A DNA stretch of 64,000 nucleotides, taken from Thermohalobaculum sp039028795. Its GTDB lineage: Bacteria > Pseudomonadota > Alphaproteobacteria > Rhodobacterales > Rhodobacteraceae. The notes under the pieces were generated by a model. It was not told the origin of the DNA, ran no database searches, and worked only from the letters and a program-made list of their open reading frames with translations. Below, piece after piece: positions 43,646 through 53,212 of this stretch (within the stretch, counting starts at the first letter, position 1; every line of letters starts with the position of its first letter). The DNA is taken from NCBI GenBank assembly GCA_039028795.1, contig JBCCHJ010000005.1, forward strand, positions 62,001-126,000, read 5' to 3'. The translations under genes were made by a program, and so were the position numbers.

Positions 43646-45019
43646 ATGAAGCTGATCGTATGCGGGGCGGGGCAGGTCGGATACCAGATTGCTCGGCACC
43701 TATCCGGAGAAGGCAACGCTGTCACCGTCATTGACACCAATGCCGGCCTGGTGCGTCAGGTCACCGACGCGTTGGATGTTACCGGGATCGTTGGTTTTGC
43801 ATCGCACCCGGACGTACTGGCCCGGGCCGGCGCACGGGATTGCGACATGCTGATCGCGGCGACCTCGATGGACGAGGTTAACATGGTCTCTTGCCAGGTT
43901 GCGCACTCGGTTTTTGAGGTTCCAGTCAAGATTGCCCGTGTCCGGACGGACAGCTATCTGGGCGCAGAGTGGTCAGATTTGTTCCGCCGCGATCACATGC
44001 CGATTGACGTGATCATCTCGCCCGAAGCCGAGGTTGCCAAGGTCACTATGCGCCGTCTAGCGGCGACTGCCGCCTTCGATATCGAACCTTTCTTAGATGG
44101 CAAGGTCGAATTCGTTGGCATGCAGATCGGCGAAGAATGCGCAGTGATCAACACCCCCCTGCGCCAGTTGACCGAGCTTTTTTCAACACTGCGCACAATC
44201 GTTGTTGCCATTCGCCGCGAAGGGCGCATCCACGCAGCACGCGCTGATGATCAGGTTCTCGCAGGAGATGAGATTTACTTCGTCGCTGACCATGATGATG
44301 TGCAGCGCACATTCGGGATTTTTGGTCGCGAGAATCTGGTCGCCGAACGGGTTGTGATTGTCGGGGCCGGAAACATCGGACTGCGCGTTGCACAACAAAT
44401 CGAAAAGCGTAGCAACCTGCGTGCGAAAATCATTGAACGGGATCGGTCGCGCGCGGAATATGCTGCCGACCATTTGGAACGCACTATAGTGTTGAACGGC
44501 GATGCGCTGAACGAAGAAATTCTTGATGAATCTGGTCTTGCCCAGGCGGACGCCCTGGTTGCATTGACTGATGATGACCGTGCCAACCTTCTGGCGTGCG
44601 CCATTGCGCATGAGGCCGGTTGCCCCATCGGGATTGCCTTGGCAAAGGACCCTTTGTTTGAACGCATTTCAGAACCTTTGGGTGTCGATGCCCTGATCAA
44701 CCCAAGGGCGACGACTGTTTCGTCGATCCTGCGTCATGTCCGTCGCGGTAAGGTGCGCGCTGTTTACTCGGTCGGCGGCGGGGAAGCTGAGGTGATCGAG
44801 GCCCAGGTAATGGCCACGTCGCCGGTTGCTGGCAAACGTCTGCGCGACGCTGGGTTCCCAGCAGGCTCGATCATCGGCGCCGTCTTGGGAAGTGACGGAC
44901 TGGTAATGCCGCGTGGGGACACGGTGATTCAGGTTGGTGATGTGCTGGTCGTCTTTGCCGTACGCGATGCGGTACGGCAGGTTGAGCAGATGTTCCGCGT
45001 CTCTATGGATTTCTTTTAA
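43646..45019 (+). CDS. trkA: Trk potassium uptake regulator TrkA
   Basis: This cytoplasmic ring protein gates the TrkH channel. It has two RCK units, each with an NAD-binding Rossmann motif (VCGAGQVGYQIA at the N-terminus, VIVGAGNIGLRVA near residue 230) and each followed by a TrkA-C domain. ATG at 43646 has GGAGAG four bases upstream; a TTG three bases earlier is less likely. Length (457 residues) is normal. trkH follows after ten bases. Confidence 0.95.
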   Translation: MKLIVCGAGQVGYQIARHLSGEGNAVTVIDTNAGLVRQVTDALDVTGIVGFASHPDVLARAGARDCDMLIAATSMDEVNMVSCQVAHSVFEVPVKIARVRTDSYLGAEWSDLFRRDHMPIDVIISPEAEVAKVTMRRLAATAAFDIEPFLDGKVEFVGMQIGEECAVINTPLRQLTELFSTLRTIVVAIRREGRIHAARADDQVLAGDEIYFVADHDDVQRTFGIFGRENLVAERVVIVGAGNIGLRVAQQIEKRSNLRAKIIERDRSRAEYAADHLERTIVLNGDALNEEILDESGLAQADALVALTDDDRANLLACAIAHEAGCPIGIALAKDPLFERISEPLGVDALINPRATTVSSILRHVRRGKVRAVYSVGGGEAEVIEAQVMATSPVAGKRLRDAGFPAGSIIGAVLGSDGLVMPRGDTVIQVGDVLVVFAVRDAVRQVEQMFRVSMDFF

Positions 45020-45029
45020 GGAGCCGGCG

Positions 45030-46556
45030 GTGTTGCGTCGTGTCCCTGTTACCGCAGCCTTGCTAGCGCTTTTGTCGCTGCTGATGTTGGTCCCATCGAT
45101 CCACGCAGCCACTGATAGTGATTGGCGCAGTGCCAGGGGATTTTTATACCCGGCATTGTTCGGGCTGTTTGTGGCGGCTGGTTTGGGAACTTTGCTGCGG
45201 CCCATGTCGGTCCGAGAGACGGCCCGACATGAACTGATAACTCTGCTGATGATTTGGGTCAGTCTTCCGATCGTCGCTTCGGTGCCGCTTGTTTTGATTA
45301 CGCCGTCGATTGGAACCAGCGGCGCATGGTTCGAGATGGTCGCCGCCCTGACGACAACCGGTGGAACCGTCTTCAGTGATCATGGGTCCGTCCCCCCTTC
45401 GGTCCAGCTTTGGCGTGGGTTGATGGGCTGGTTCGGCGGGTTACTAACACTGTTGGGTGCGTATGTGATCCTGGCACCCAGACGGTTGGGCGGCTATGAG
45501 GTTATGGTCGCGGCAGACAGTTTAGGTGACGACCGGTCTGTTGATATGCGCGTGGCTGGCGCTGCATTTGATGACCGAACGATGCGCGCCCTCAAGACAA
45601 TCTTACCGATCTATGGCGGCATGACCGCATTCTTGGCTATTGTCTTCAATGTGTTGGACAAACCGGGCCTTTCGGCTGCCGTTCACGCCATGTCCGTCGT
45701 TTCGACCAGTGGGATTTCGTCCGAAGACGGCGGCTTTGCAGCGTCGCGCAGCTACTACGCCGAAGCAGTAGCCTTGGTCTTCATGGTGTTGGCCGCCAGC
45801 CGTGTCTTTTATGCGCCGGCGGCACAAGTCGGGCGCAAGATCGGATGGCGCGCGGATCCCGAGCTTAGAATGATGCTCGTTATGGCCGGATTGGCCACGG
45901 CAGTCTTGTTCCTGCGCCATTGGGTTGGCGTGTTAACTATCGATGTAGATGAAATTGGTTCAACAGACGGTTTCTCAGCGTTGTGGGGCGGCTTTTTCAC
46001 GTCAATCTCATTCATCACGACCACGGGTTTTCAAAGCCATGCATGGGAATCCGCCAGAGACTGGAGCGGTCTTGCCAATCCGGGTCTTATATTGTTGAGC
46101 CTCTGCGCGATCGGTGGGGGTGCTGCGACGACCGCGGGCGGAATAAAACTGATCCGCGCTTATGCGCTTCTTCGTCATGGCGTGCGTGAACTGGAACGGA
46201 TCGCGCAACCACACTCGATCGCAGGAAGTGGGGCCGGACCTCGTGGGCTTAGACGGCAAGGGGCATTGATTGCATGGACTTTTATGATGCTTTTCATTCT
46301 TGCTTTAGTCGGGTCCATGTTGGGATTAACGCTCAGTGGCATGCGGTTTTCTGACGCACTCGTCGCGTCGGTCGCTGCGCTTTCGAACACTGGCCCTGCG
46401 TTCCAGTTGATTGCTGCCGAGCCCCTAGGATTCGCCGTTTTTGATGCAGTGCAGCATAAGATTCTGGCCGCAGCGATGATCCTAGGGCGTATCGAAACCC
46501 TGGCGGTCATCGCTTTGATCAATCCGAATGAATGGCCGTCGCGCAATGCGACTTGA
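45030..46556 (+). CDS. trkH: Trk potassium channel subunit TrkH
   Basis: The 508-residue inner-membrane protein has four pore repeats; selectivity-filter strings are TTTGGTVFSDHG, STSGISSEDGG, TTTGFQSHAWE and SNTGPAFQ. The GTG at 45030 has AAGGAGCC upstream; in-frame codons further upstream overlap trkA and are not used. With TrkA it forms the NAD/ATP-gated potassium uptake system. It is co-transcribed with trkA. Confidence 0.95.
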   Translation: MLRRVPVTAALLALLSLLMLVPSIHAATDSDWRSARGFLYPALFGLFVAAGLGTLLRPMSVRETARHELITLLMIWVSLPIVASVPLVLITPSIGTSGAWFEMVAALTTTGGTVFSDHGSVPPSVQLWRGLMGWFGGLLTLLGAYVILAPRRLGGYEVMVAADSLGDDRSVDMRVAGAAFDDRTMRALKTILPIYGGMTAFLAIVFNVLDKPGLSAAVHAMSVVSTSGISSEDGGFAASRSYYAEAVALVFMVLAASRVFYAPAAQVGRKIGWRADPELRMMLVMAGLATAVLFLRHWVGVLTIDVDEIGSTDGFSALWGGFFTSISFITTTGFQSHAWESARDWSGLANPGLILLSLCAIGGGAATTAGGIKLIRAYALLRHGVRELERIAQPHSIAGSGAGPRGLRRQGALIAWTFMMLFILALVGSMLGLTLSGMRFSDALVASVAALSNTGPAFQLIAAEPLGFAVFDAVQHKILAAAMILGRIETLAVIALINPNEWPSRNAT

Positions 46557-46666
46557 AAAAAAACTGGAAAATGCGCGGACATGGCCCCAATCTTAATCTT
46601 GGCGGGGATGGATGGCTGATCCATGGCCTCGTCACGTAAAAACGATCAATAACAAGGCGAAAGAAA

Positions 46667-46903
46667 ATGGCCGGCGAAACGAAACAGAACCTCCAGGACA
46701 CATTCCTCAATCACGTCCGCAAACAGAAAATCCCAGTGACGGTTTTCTTGGTGAACGGTGTAAAGCTGCAAGGTGTGATCACATGGTTCGACAACTTCTG
46801 TGTGTTGCTGCGGCGCGATGGCCAGGGTCAACTGGTGTATAAGCACGCAATTTCGACGGTGATGCCGTCTCAGCCATTCTCGCTCTATGAGGGCGATGGC
46901 TAA
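46667..46903 (+). CDS. hfq: RNA chaperone Hfq
   Basis: This 78-residue Sm-like protein forms hexamers that pair small RNAs with messenger RNAs. The Sm1 region QDTFLNHVRKQKIPVTVFLVNGVKLQG and the Sm2 motif LVYKHAIST are intact; the C-terminal tail is short, as in other alphaproteobacteria. The gap of 110 bp from trkH may carry its own promoter. hflX follows 14 bp downstream. Confidence 0.97.
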   Translation: MAGETKQNLQDTFLNHVRKQKIPVTVFLVNGVKLQGVITWFDNFCVLLRRDGQGQLVYKHAISTVMPSQPFSLYEGDG

Positions 46904-46917
46904 CCAAAGGCGCTTCT

Positions 46918-48216
46918 TTGGGACAAACACTAATCCTTCATCCGGCTCTTAGGGGCACCGATCCTGCCAGGGCTCAGGCGGCCCTGTCCGAAGGTGAAAG
47001 CCTAACACGCGCGCTGGACTTGCACCTGGCGGGTGGTGATGTCGTTTGGCTGACCAAAACGCATCCGGCGACGCTGTTTGGCCCGGGCAAGGTCGATGAA
47101 ATTGGTGAGACTCTTCCGGATATGGATGTTTCGCTGGTGATCGTTAATGGCCCGCTTTCGCCGGTACAACAGCGCAACCTGGAAACAGCATGGTCGGCAA
47201 AGGTGCTGGACCGGACAGGATTGATCCTGGAGATTTTCGGCGAAAGAGCGCGCACGCGCGAGGGGGTTCTGCAGGTCGATCTGGCGCATCTCAACTATCA
47301 GAAATCGCGGCTGGTCCGATCCTGGACTCACCTGGAGCGCCAGCGTGGAGGGGCCGGGTTCATGGGCGGCCCAGGTGAGCGGCAGATCGAGTCTGACCGG
47401 CGCCAGATCGATGAGCGGATCGGTGCGATCCGTCGCCAGTTGGACAAAGTGGTAAAGACACGGGCGCTCCATAGGGCGGCGAGGAAGAAGGTTCCGCATC
47501 CGATCGTCGCCTTGGTGGGCTACACGAACGCGGGTAAGTCGACATTGTTCAATTACCTGACCGAAGCACAGGTAGTGGCCGAGGACATGTTGTTTGCGAC
47601 CCTTGATCCAACGATGCGTCAGATAAGGCTGCCATCGGGACGGACCTGCATCTTATCTGACACTGTTGGGTTCATTTCGGAACTGCCAACCCAACTGGTC
47701 GCCGCATTTCGGGCAACCTTGGAAGAGGTGCTGGAAGCGGATCTGGTCGTTCATGTTCGTGACATCGCGAACCCAAGCACCGACGAACAGGCAACGGATG
47801 TCAACCTGGTCCTGAAAGATCTTGGTTTGGATGATGATGCGCTGGCAGGTATGCTGACGGTCTTCAACAAAATCGACCTTCTGGCACCTGACGCAGTATC
47901 GCCCGCGTTGAACCAAGCGGCACGGAATGCAAATACGGTTCCGATTTCAGCAGTTACGGGCCACGGCGTTGAGGACCTGTTGGCGACCATGGAAGACCGA
48001 CTGTATCCGGCGCGCCAGAAACTGTCGCTGCGTTTTGGTCATGACGATGGCCGAGCGATTGCCTGGCTGTATGAACATGGTGCCGTTAGCAATCGAACGG
48101 ATGACGAATCGGGCAGCGAGTTCCAGATCGACATCACCCCCCGAGAATATGCCCAGTTTCGCAAGGAGTTTCCTGAGGTCGCTGCGGGATCAGAATTGCC
48201 CCTTGCCGCGCAGTAG
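46918..48216 (+). CDS. hflX: Ribosome-associated GTPase HflX
   Basis: The 432-residue translation GTPase splits or rescues ribosomes under stress. It has the N-terminal HflX domain, the linker motif GGPGERQIESDRR (around 150-162) and the G1 loop GYTNAGKST (201-209), followed by DTVGF (G3) and NKIDLL (G4). TTG at 46918 is the most likely start because no ATG or GTG lies between the hfq stop and the conserved N-terminus. The hfq-hflX pair is widely conserved. Confidence 0.94.
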   Translation: MGQTLILHPALRGTDPARAQAALSEGESLTRALDLHLAGGDVVWLTKTHPATLFGPGKVDEIGETLPDMDVSLVIVNGPLSPVQQRNLETAWSAKVLDRTGLILEIFGERARTREGVLQVDLAHLNYQKSRLVRSWTHLERQRGGAGFMGGPGERQIESDRRQIDERIGAIRRQLDKVVKTRALHRAARKKVPHPIVALVGYTNAGKSTLFNYLTEAQVVAEDMLFATLDPTMRQIRLPSGRTCILSDTVGFISELPTQLVAAFRATLEEVLEADLVVHVRDIANPSTDEQATDVNLVLKDLGLDDDALAGMLTVFNKIDLLAPDAVSPALNQAARNANTVPISAVTGHGVEDLLATMEDRLYPARQKLSLRFGHDDGRAIAWLYEHGAVSNRTDDESGSEFQIDITPREYAQFRKEFPEVAAGSELPLAAQ

Positions 48217-48224
48217 CAAGCGCT

Positions 48225-49313
48225 TCATCGAATGAAGGTTCTTCCGATCAGATCAAAGATCGGCGCGACAAGTTTCTTGTCCAACCGCGGCCATCTCTTT
48301 GCAAGTTGGCGCCGTTTTTTTTGAAATTCGATGTAACGGACGAGCCGGTCCAGTCCGGGCGCGGCATCGACGGCTCGATCCGATACTGAATAGGTAATGC
48401 GATGTCTGAAGAAAAACCAGTGAATGTCGGTGGTGTGATATAGTGCGAAAGACGCGAGCCTCTTAAGCGATGGCTTCGCAACCGGTTCCGAGAACGCATA
48501 AGGCTCTCCGGAAACTTCAATGACCACCATGGAATCGCCGTTTCTGGCGATGGCCATGTCGTCGGTTGAAAATCCGCATTCCTCCAAAAAGTCACCATCT
48601 ATTGTATCCAACGTTTTTGGAAGCTGTTCCGGACAGATGATGGCGATCGGATGCAGATGAAAACTGTGCATCACAAGACTGCCGTCTTCTGTACGATGGA
48701 ACACAAGCGACTGCCAGTGGACTGGATACATGCCCTCGTTCCAGATGTAGGCTGCCGAATCCGGGTGCAGCGTCTGCAGAGCAGTTCGTGACAAAGAGCT
48801 TGCCGGAACATCCAAGGAAACGCCCCTTCGAAAGGGCTCCAAAGACTGTTGGATCACATCCAGGCGCGTGCGCAGTCCGGGGACCATAACGGCCTTGTGA
48901 CCACCGGATAAAGCTGCACGAATGTCGCTGATCATGCCTGCGCCAAGAATTGCGTCCGGATTTGTGAACACCAAAATGGTTCGTCCCGGTTCGACCAGCG
49001 ATCTATTCAGCACCCGATAGATGCTCTCTGTCATCGCCTTATACTTAGTCTCTGGGTTCTGGATCAGATCCGAGTTATCGACAAAGGAAAGCGACGCAAT
49101 TTCAGATAACGCGCGGGCAGTGGGGCTTGCTTTGATAACGGCCTGACTATCCGGTGGACAACAAAATGCGATGGTAACGGAAGCGCCAGAAATCGCGGCG
49201 TCCAGATTTCCCCTGGCCAGCAAGCTGGGCAATAAAAAGTCAGTACAAAGCGTGGTGTGGTGTGTACCCCAGACTGGCACGATGACGACGATATCGGCTG
49301 AAGCTTCGCTCAT
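48225..49313 (-). CDS. Hypothetical protein, possible glycosyltransferase fold
   Basis: The 362-residue product has an N-terminal strand-loop pattern like a nucleotide-sugar transferase (ADIVVIVPVWGTHHTTLC, then TILVFTNPDAILGAGMISDIRAAL). The C-terminal part is rich in aromatic and basic residues (WFFFRHRITYS). A glycosyltransferase of the GT-A class is possible, but no clear DXD motif was found. ATG at 49313 is preferred; a TTG at 49334 is in frame. Convergent with hflX, eight bases apart. Role unknown. Confidence 0.6.
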   Translation of the reverse strand: MSEASADIVVIVPVWGTHHTTLCTDFLLPSLLARGNLDAAISGASVTIAFCCPPDSQAVIKASPTARALSEIASLSFVDNSDLIQNPETKYKAMTESIYRVLNRSLVEPGRTILVFTNPDAILGAGMISDIRAALSGGHKAVMVPGLRTRLDVIQQSLEPFRRGVSLDVPASSLSRTALQTLHPDSAAYIWNEGMYPVHWQSLVFHRTEDGSLVMHSFHLHPIAIICPEQLPKTLDTIDGDFLEECGFSTDDMAIARNGDSMVVIEVSGEPYAFSEPVAKPSLKRLASFALYHTTDIHWFFFRHRITYSVSDRAVDAAPGLDRLVRYIEFQKKRRQLAKRWPRLDKKLVAPIFDLIGRTFIR

Positions 49314-49421
49314 CTCAAATCTCGACGTTCCCAATTGGCAATAGAGACGGCTTTGCCGCTCTACTGTGCTATCGAATATCTATCGCAAATTTAGATCAGC
49401 CGCGCATGCGTGTCACGTTCG

Positions 49422-50042
49422 TCATCCGACCATAGAACCATCTAGCGCAGCGGTGTCACGCAAGGATGGCCTCGCAGCCAGTCCATTTATCCACTGGTTC
49501 AGGCCGGGATGATCGCCGCGCCAGTTAAAGGGTCCAATCCGACGATCCAGATCCAATGCCGAGGCAAGCGTAATCTGGATCATATTGAGCGGTCCGTTGA
49601 GCAACGGTTCATGCGCGCGTGCCTCCCACCAAGCCAACAGACGCTCGGACCGGGTTTCTTCATGGGTTAAGGTCGTTGGTGATTGTTCTTCAGAAGGGCG
49701 CTTGAGCTCTCGCACCCAGACGGCGAGCCCATCCATCAAAGATCGTGCCATTTCCTGCATGTGGAGTGCATGCCATCGTTCAACCCCGGTAGGCATATCG
49801 AAAAGTGGCTTTCCATCCAGGTGATCAAAATAAGCCGCGATCAGATCGGATCCCTCAATCGTGAAGCCTTCATCCACCCGCAGAAATGGTATGCGGCCAG
49901 ATGGATTGACCTGGTAATAGGGGCTATCCGGAACCCGCATCTGCGGCACAACTTCTTCAATCCGATCCACCAGCCGCTTCTCGCGCAGAACAATGCGGGG
50001 AATTCGGGCAAATGGTGAGGTGTGCGAAATATAGATTTTCAT
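49422..50042 (-). CDS. Glutathione S-transferase family protein
   Basis: The 206-residue protein has an N-terminal thioredoxin-like half (MKIYISHTSPFARIPRIVL, then NPSGRIPFLRVDEGFTIEGSDLIAAYFD, with the cis-Pro and the EGSD glutathione contact) and an all-helical C-terminal half ending in LAARPSLRDTAA. The catalytic residue is probably Ser in HTSPFAR. It lies 61 bp after the dehydrogenase-like gene on the same strand, so they may form one detoxification unit. Substrate unknown. Confidence 0.9.
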   Translation of the reverse strand: MKIYISHTSPFARIPRIVLREKRLVDRIEEVVPQMRVPDSPYYQVNPSGRIPFLRVDEGFTIEGSDLIAAYFDHLDGKPLFDMPTGVERWHALHMQEMARSLMDGLAVWVRELKRPSEEQSPTTLTHEETRSERLLAWWEARAHEPLLNGPLNMIQITLASALDLDRRIGPFNWRGDHPGLNQWINGLAARPSLRDTAALDGSMVG

Positions 50043-50103
50043 GGTGCAGGTGACGATGTGGTTTCTTAAGAGTTCAGGGACAAACAAGCGCTCATAAATG
50101 GGG

Positions 50104-50958
50104 TCAGTCACTCTCGATCAGTTTGATCACCTCGGTATGGTCGGCATCTTCACCAAGATCCTCCACCGCCTGGGCGAAAAGTCTTTGTGCGGCCATCAGC
50201 CCCAACGCATCCACTCCCATATCATTGGCAAGCTTGTGTGCCATGGTCAGATCCTTGGACATCAGACCCATTGTGAAGCCCGACGCGAAGGCGCGGTTGT
50301 TTATTTGCTGCTTTAGTTTGACCTTGGTTGCATTGTTCATGCCGGTCGAGCCGTTGAAGACATCGGCCATCACGTCCGGGTCTAAGCCGAATTTTTGGCC
50401 GATCAAAACGGCCTCCGACGCCGCCGCCAATCCCGATGCTGATAGATAATTGTTTAGCAGTTTCATTGCGTGACCGGACCCCAATGCACCGGTCCTGGTG
50501 ACTTTTCCCATTGCTAACAATGCCGGTTCAATCCTATGCAGAACAGCCTCATCACCGCCTGCGATTATCGTCAATGTTCCAAGCTCGGCGCGCCAAACGC
50601 CGCCAGAGACGGGTGCATCGACCAAGTCGACATGGGGCGGCAGCGCTTTGCGTAAATTGGTGGTTTCAAGCGGATAAGACGTGCTCATATCCACGAAGAC
50701 GGTTCTTTCCCGCAGGTGAGGCATGATCGCATCCGCGGTGCCGCGAACAATCTTTCCGTTCGGCAGCATGGTGATAATGATGTCGCCCCAGGACGCAATG
50801 TTCTCCAACGCGGGCGCGGTCACGATGCCATTGGTGCCAGTTATCGCGGCAACTGCCTTCTGGCTGGAATCATAGATCGCGACCTCGTGTCCGGCACCCG
50901 CAAGGCGCAGCGCCATTGGCGCGCCCATTTTCCCAACACCAATGAATCCGATACGCAT
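50104..50958 (-). CDS. 3-hydroxyisobutyrate dehydrogenase-like reductase
   Basis: The 284-residue protein belongs to the beta-hydroxyacid dehydrogenase family. It has the NAD(P) motif IGFIGVGKMGAPMA, the substrate signature DAPVSGGVWRAELGT and the catalytic Lys in GHAMKLLNNYL. Members act on 3-hydroxyisobutyrate, tartronate semialdehyde or glyoxylate; which one applies cannot be read from sequence. The start at 50958 gives the exact N-terminal Rossmann strand. It is the first gene of a pair with the glutathione transferase. Confidence 0.9.
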   Translation of the reverse strand: MRIGFIGVGKMGAPMALRLAGAGHEVAIYDSSQKAVAAITGTNGIVTAPALENIASWGDIIITMLPNGKIVRGTADAIMPHLRERTVFVDMSTSYPLETTNLRKALPPHVDLVDAPVSGGVWRAELGTLTIIAGGDEAVLHRIEPALLAMGKVTRTGALGSGHAMKLLNNYLSASGLAAASEAVLIGQKFGLDPDVMADVFNGSTGMNNATKVKLKQQINNRAFASGFTMGLMSKDLTMAHKLANDMGVDALGLMAAQRLFAQAVEDLGEDADHTEVIKLIESD

Positions 50959-51063
50959 GCCATCCTCTTTCTGATCGTGCGATCCGGTCACTGGAGCATA
51001 CAGAAAGCGTTGTGCTAAGGGGAAAATCTGGACCTGAACCGGCGCTGGCGAGAAATCACCTGT

Positions 51064-51969
51064 ATGGAAGTTCTATGGATCCCCATCTCGATGGCGGCTG
51101 GGCTGTGCCAGGCTGTTCGCACAGCAGCGCAAAAATCTCTGAATGCACGCTTATCGACATGGATGACCACCTATGTGCGCTCGCTCTACGGTCTGCCTTT
51201 CATGTTGATCTATCTCTGGGCGGTCACGTCTTGGGAAGGGTCCAGAACACCAACGTTCGGCACTGCGTTTTTTCTGCATTGTCTTGGCACGGCCTCCAGT
51301 CAGGTTCTAGCGACGTATCTGTTGATCAAGCTGTTTCAGATGTCGAATTTCGCTGTGGGCACCATGCTAACCAAGACTGATATGATGCAGGCTGCGATCA
51401 TTGGCTCGATCTTCTTTTCCGAGGAGATAACCGCCATTGGCTGGCTGGCCATCCTGCTTACCCTGATCGGTGTGCTCCTTCTCTCCATGCGTAAAGCGCG
51501 GGCGGCGCTGACTTCTGGTAGGTGTAGCGAATTTCTGTTTGCACCCTCGACGTTGACCGGTTTGGCATCAGCGTTTCTGTTTTGCCTCAGCTATCTCTTT
51601 CTGCGTGAGGCATCGTTGGCCTTGGACGGGTCGCGAATTACTAGCGCCGCTTGGTCATTGGTCACCGTTACATCCATGCAGGTCGTGACCTTGGGCCCCT
51701 GGCTGATGGTCACGCAACGCAGTGAGTTTGCCAAGCTTTCCGGACTGTTCAGGCCCGCTGCATTCATCGGTCTAACCTCCGCGCTTGGGTCTATGGGTTG
51801 GTTCACAGCCATGGCGCTGCAGAATGCGTCTTATGTGAAAGCAGTTGGACAGACCGAGGTGATCTTTACCATTCTAATCTCCACACTCTATTTCCGCGAG
51901 CGTATTACTTCTTGGGAATATGCCGGCATCGCGACGATCGTGGTGGCCGTGTTGTTGTTCCTGGTGTAG
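51064..51969 (+). CDS. EamA/DMT-family transporter
   Basis: This 301-residue protein has about ten membrane helices. It starts at helix one (LWIPISMAAGLCQAVRTAAQKSLNARL) and has the second-half start FCLSYLFLREASLAL. It resembles the group with a conserved AQK in helix 1. Substrate unknown. The thioesterase gene follows after 26 bp, so the two may be co-transcribed. Divergent from the dehydrogenase at 50104. Confidence 0.87.
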   Translation: MEVLWIPISMAAGLCQAVRTAAQKSLNARLSTWMTTYVRSLYGLPFMLIYLWAVTSWEGSRTPTFGTAFFLHCLGTASSQVLATYLLIKLFQMSNFAVGTMLTKTDMMQAAIIGSIFFSEEITAIGWLAILLTLIGVLLLSMRKARAALTSGRCSEFLFAPSTLTGLASAFLFCLSYLFLREASLALDGSRITSAAWSLVTVTSMQVVTLGPWLMVTQRSEFAKLSGLFRPAAFIGLTSALGSMGWFTAMALQNASYVKAVGQTEVIFTILISTLYFRERITSWEYAGIATIVVAVLLFLV

Positions 51970-51995
51970 ATCGGCGCGCGAAACCAGGAGCACCC

Positions 51996-52457
51996 ATGGC
52001 CGAAATCGATCTGATCAACCGCAACAGCTACACCCATTGGACGCCCGTCCACATTCGGTTCGCCGATATGGATATCCTACGGCATGTCAATAATGTCGCG
52101 ATGTCAGAGTTTTTCGAGGCTTCACGGACGGCTTTTGTCTATGATGTGATCAGGCTAGCCGGCGTCGATCAGACCAATGAATTCGTGCTGGCCCGGGTGG
52201 TGATCGATTTTCTGAAAGAGTTGCACTACCCCGGATCGTGCGAGGTTGGCGCGCGGCTGACACGTCTGGGGAATAAGTCGATCACCTCTGGGTACGGAAT
52301 TTTTCAGGGAGAGATCTGCTATGCGACCTCCGAGGCCGTAAACGTCTTTTATGACCTAAACACACGAAAGACGATGACCCCGGTACCGGGGGTCCGGGCA
52401 ATATTGGAGAAAGAGCTAGAGTCACCCACACTTTTGGCCTCGCAACAGAGTTCTTGA
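51996..52457 (+). CDS. Hotdog-fold acyl-CoA thioesterase
   Basis: The 153-residue protein is of the 4-hydroxybenzoyl-CoA thioesterase type: HIRFADMDILRHVNNVAMSEFFEASR carries the catalytic Asp (FADMD) and the HVNN turn of the hotdog fold. CAGGAG seven bases ahead sets the ATG at 51996; the open frame continues upstream but inside the transporter gene. It probably hydrolyses a small acyl-CoA. It ends convergent with the gene at 52475. Confidence 0.9.
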   Translation: MAEIDLINRNSYTHWTPVHIRFADMDILRHVNNVAMSEFFEASRTAFVYDVIRLAGVDQTNEFVLARVVIDFLKELHYPGSCEVGARLTRLGNKSITSGYGIFQGEICYATSEAVNVFYDLNTRKTMTPVPGVRAILEKELESPTLLASQQSS

Positions 52458-52474
52458 TGGCCTGAACGAAGCCG

Positions 52475-53209
52475 CTATTCGATTTCGCGAAACAAACTTC
52501 CCCATCCTTGCACACGCGATGGTGCGATGCCGCAAACCCGCAGCGCCGCCCAAACCGCGGTGGCGACGGTATCATAGATCGGTATGCCAATTTCTTGTTC
52601 CAAGTCTTGAACAATTGGGGCACCGCGCAGGTTCGTGCAGAAAATCAGAATGGCATCTGGTTTCGCTTTGGCGACCTCTCTGCACATATCTGCAAGCTGG
52701 TTTTCCGCGATCTCCGAAAAATCGAAGTTCACATGAATGCCGAGATGTTGCTCGGCGGCGCAAACGTACCCTCCGTTTTGATAAGTCCGGATGATCGCCT
52801 GCTGGATGTCGTCGATATACGGTGGTGTCACCAGACCAAAGCTTTGAACCCCGGATGCTTCGAAAATCTGATTGATCGCCAAAACTGAAGAACAGGCTGG
52901 GATCTCTGTCTTACTGCTGATCTCCGCCGCAAGGCTTTCGTCCGCCTGGAACCCGAGCCATCCTGCAGATGTACCATTCCAACAGATTGTGTTGACCTTG
53001 GCATCTGCCAGCAACTCAGCGGCTGCCAACATTGGGGAGGTTTCAAATTGTCCCAAAGCTTGATCGCCGAATGAGATCTCGGTGACTTTGAAGCGTCCAA
53101 AATGGGCTGTGACATCTGGAAGACCTGACAGCATCGATGTTGTTATAGGTTCCAGGACAGTGTTTGACGATGGCGTCAGCATTCCCAGAAGTGTGCGCTG
53201 CATTTCCAT
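52475..53209 (-). CDS. Arylmalonate decarboxylase / Asp-Glu racemase superfamily protein
   Basis: The 244-residue protein starts with LLGMLTPSSNTVLEP, typical of the maleate isomerase and arylmalonate decarboxylase branch. Racemases and maleate isomerase use two cysteines; here the first position reads WNGTSAG (Gly), while the second Cys is present in IFCTNLRG. The single-Cys arrangement matches arylmalonate decarboxylase, so decarboxylation or an EutA-like role is more likely than racemisation. It starts three bases after the amidohydrolase gene and closes a four-gene operon. Confidence 0.82.
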   Translation of the reverse strand: MEMQRTLLGMLTPSSNTVLEPITTSMLSGLPDVTAHFGRFKVTEISFGDQALGQFETSPMLAAAELLADAKVNTICWNGTSAGWLGFQADESLAAEISSKTEIPACSSVLAINQIFEASGVQSFGLVTPPYIDDIQQAIIRTYQNGGYVCAAEQHLGIHVNFDFSEIAENQLADMCREVAKAKPDAILIFCTNLRGAPIVQDLEQEIGIPIYDTVATAVWAALRVCGIAPSRVQGWGSLFREIE

Positions 53210-53212
53210 ACG

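Noticed and set aside
48223..48237. Small hairpin CTTCAT-CGA-ATGAAG between hflX and the next gene
   Set aside because: Only six base pairs, AT-rich and without a T-run; too weak to call a terminator.
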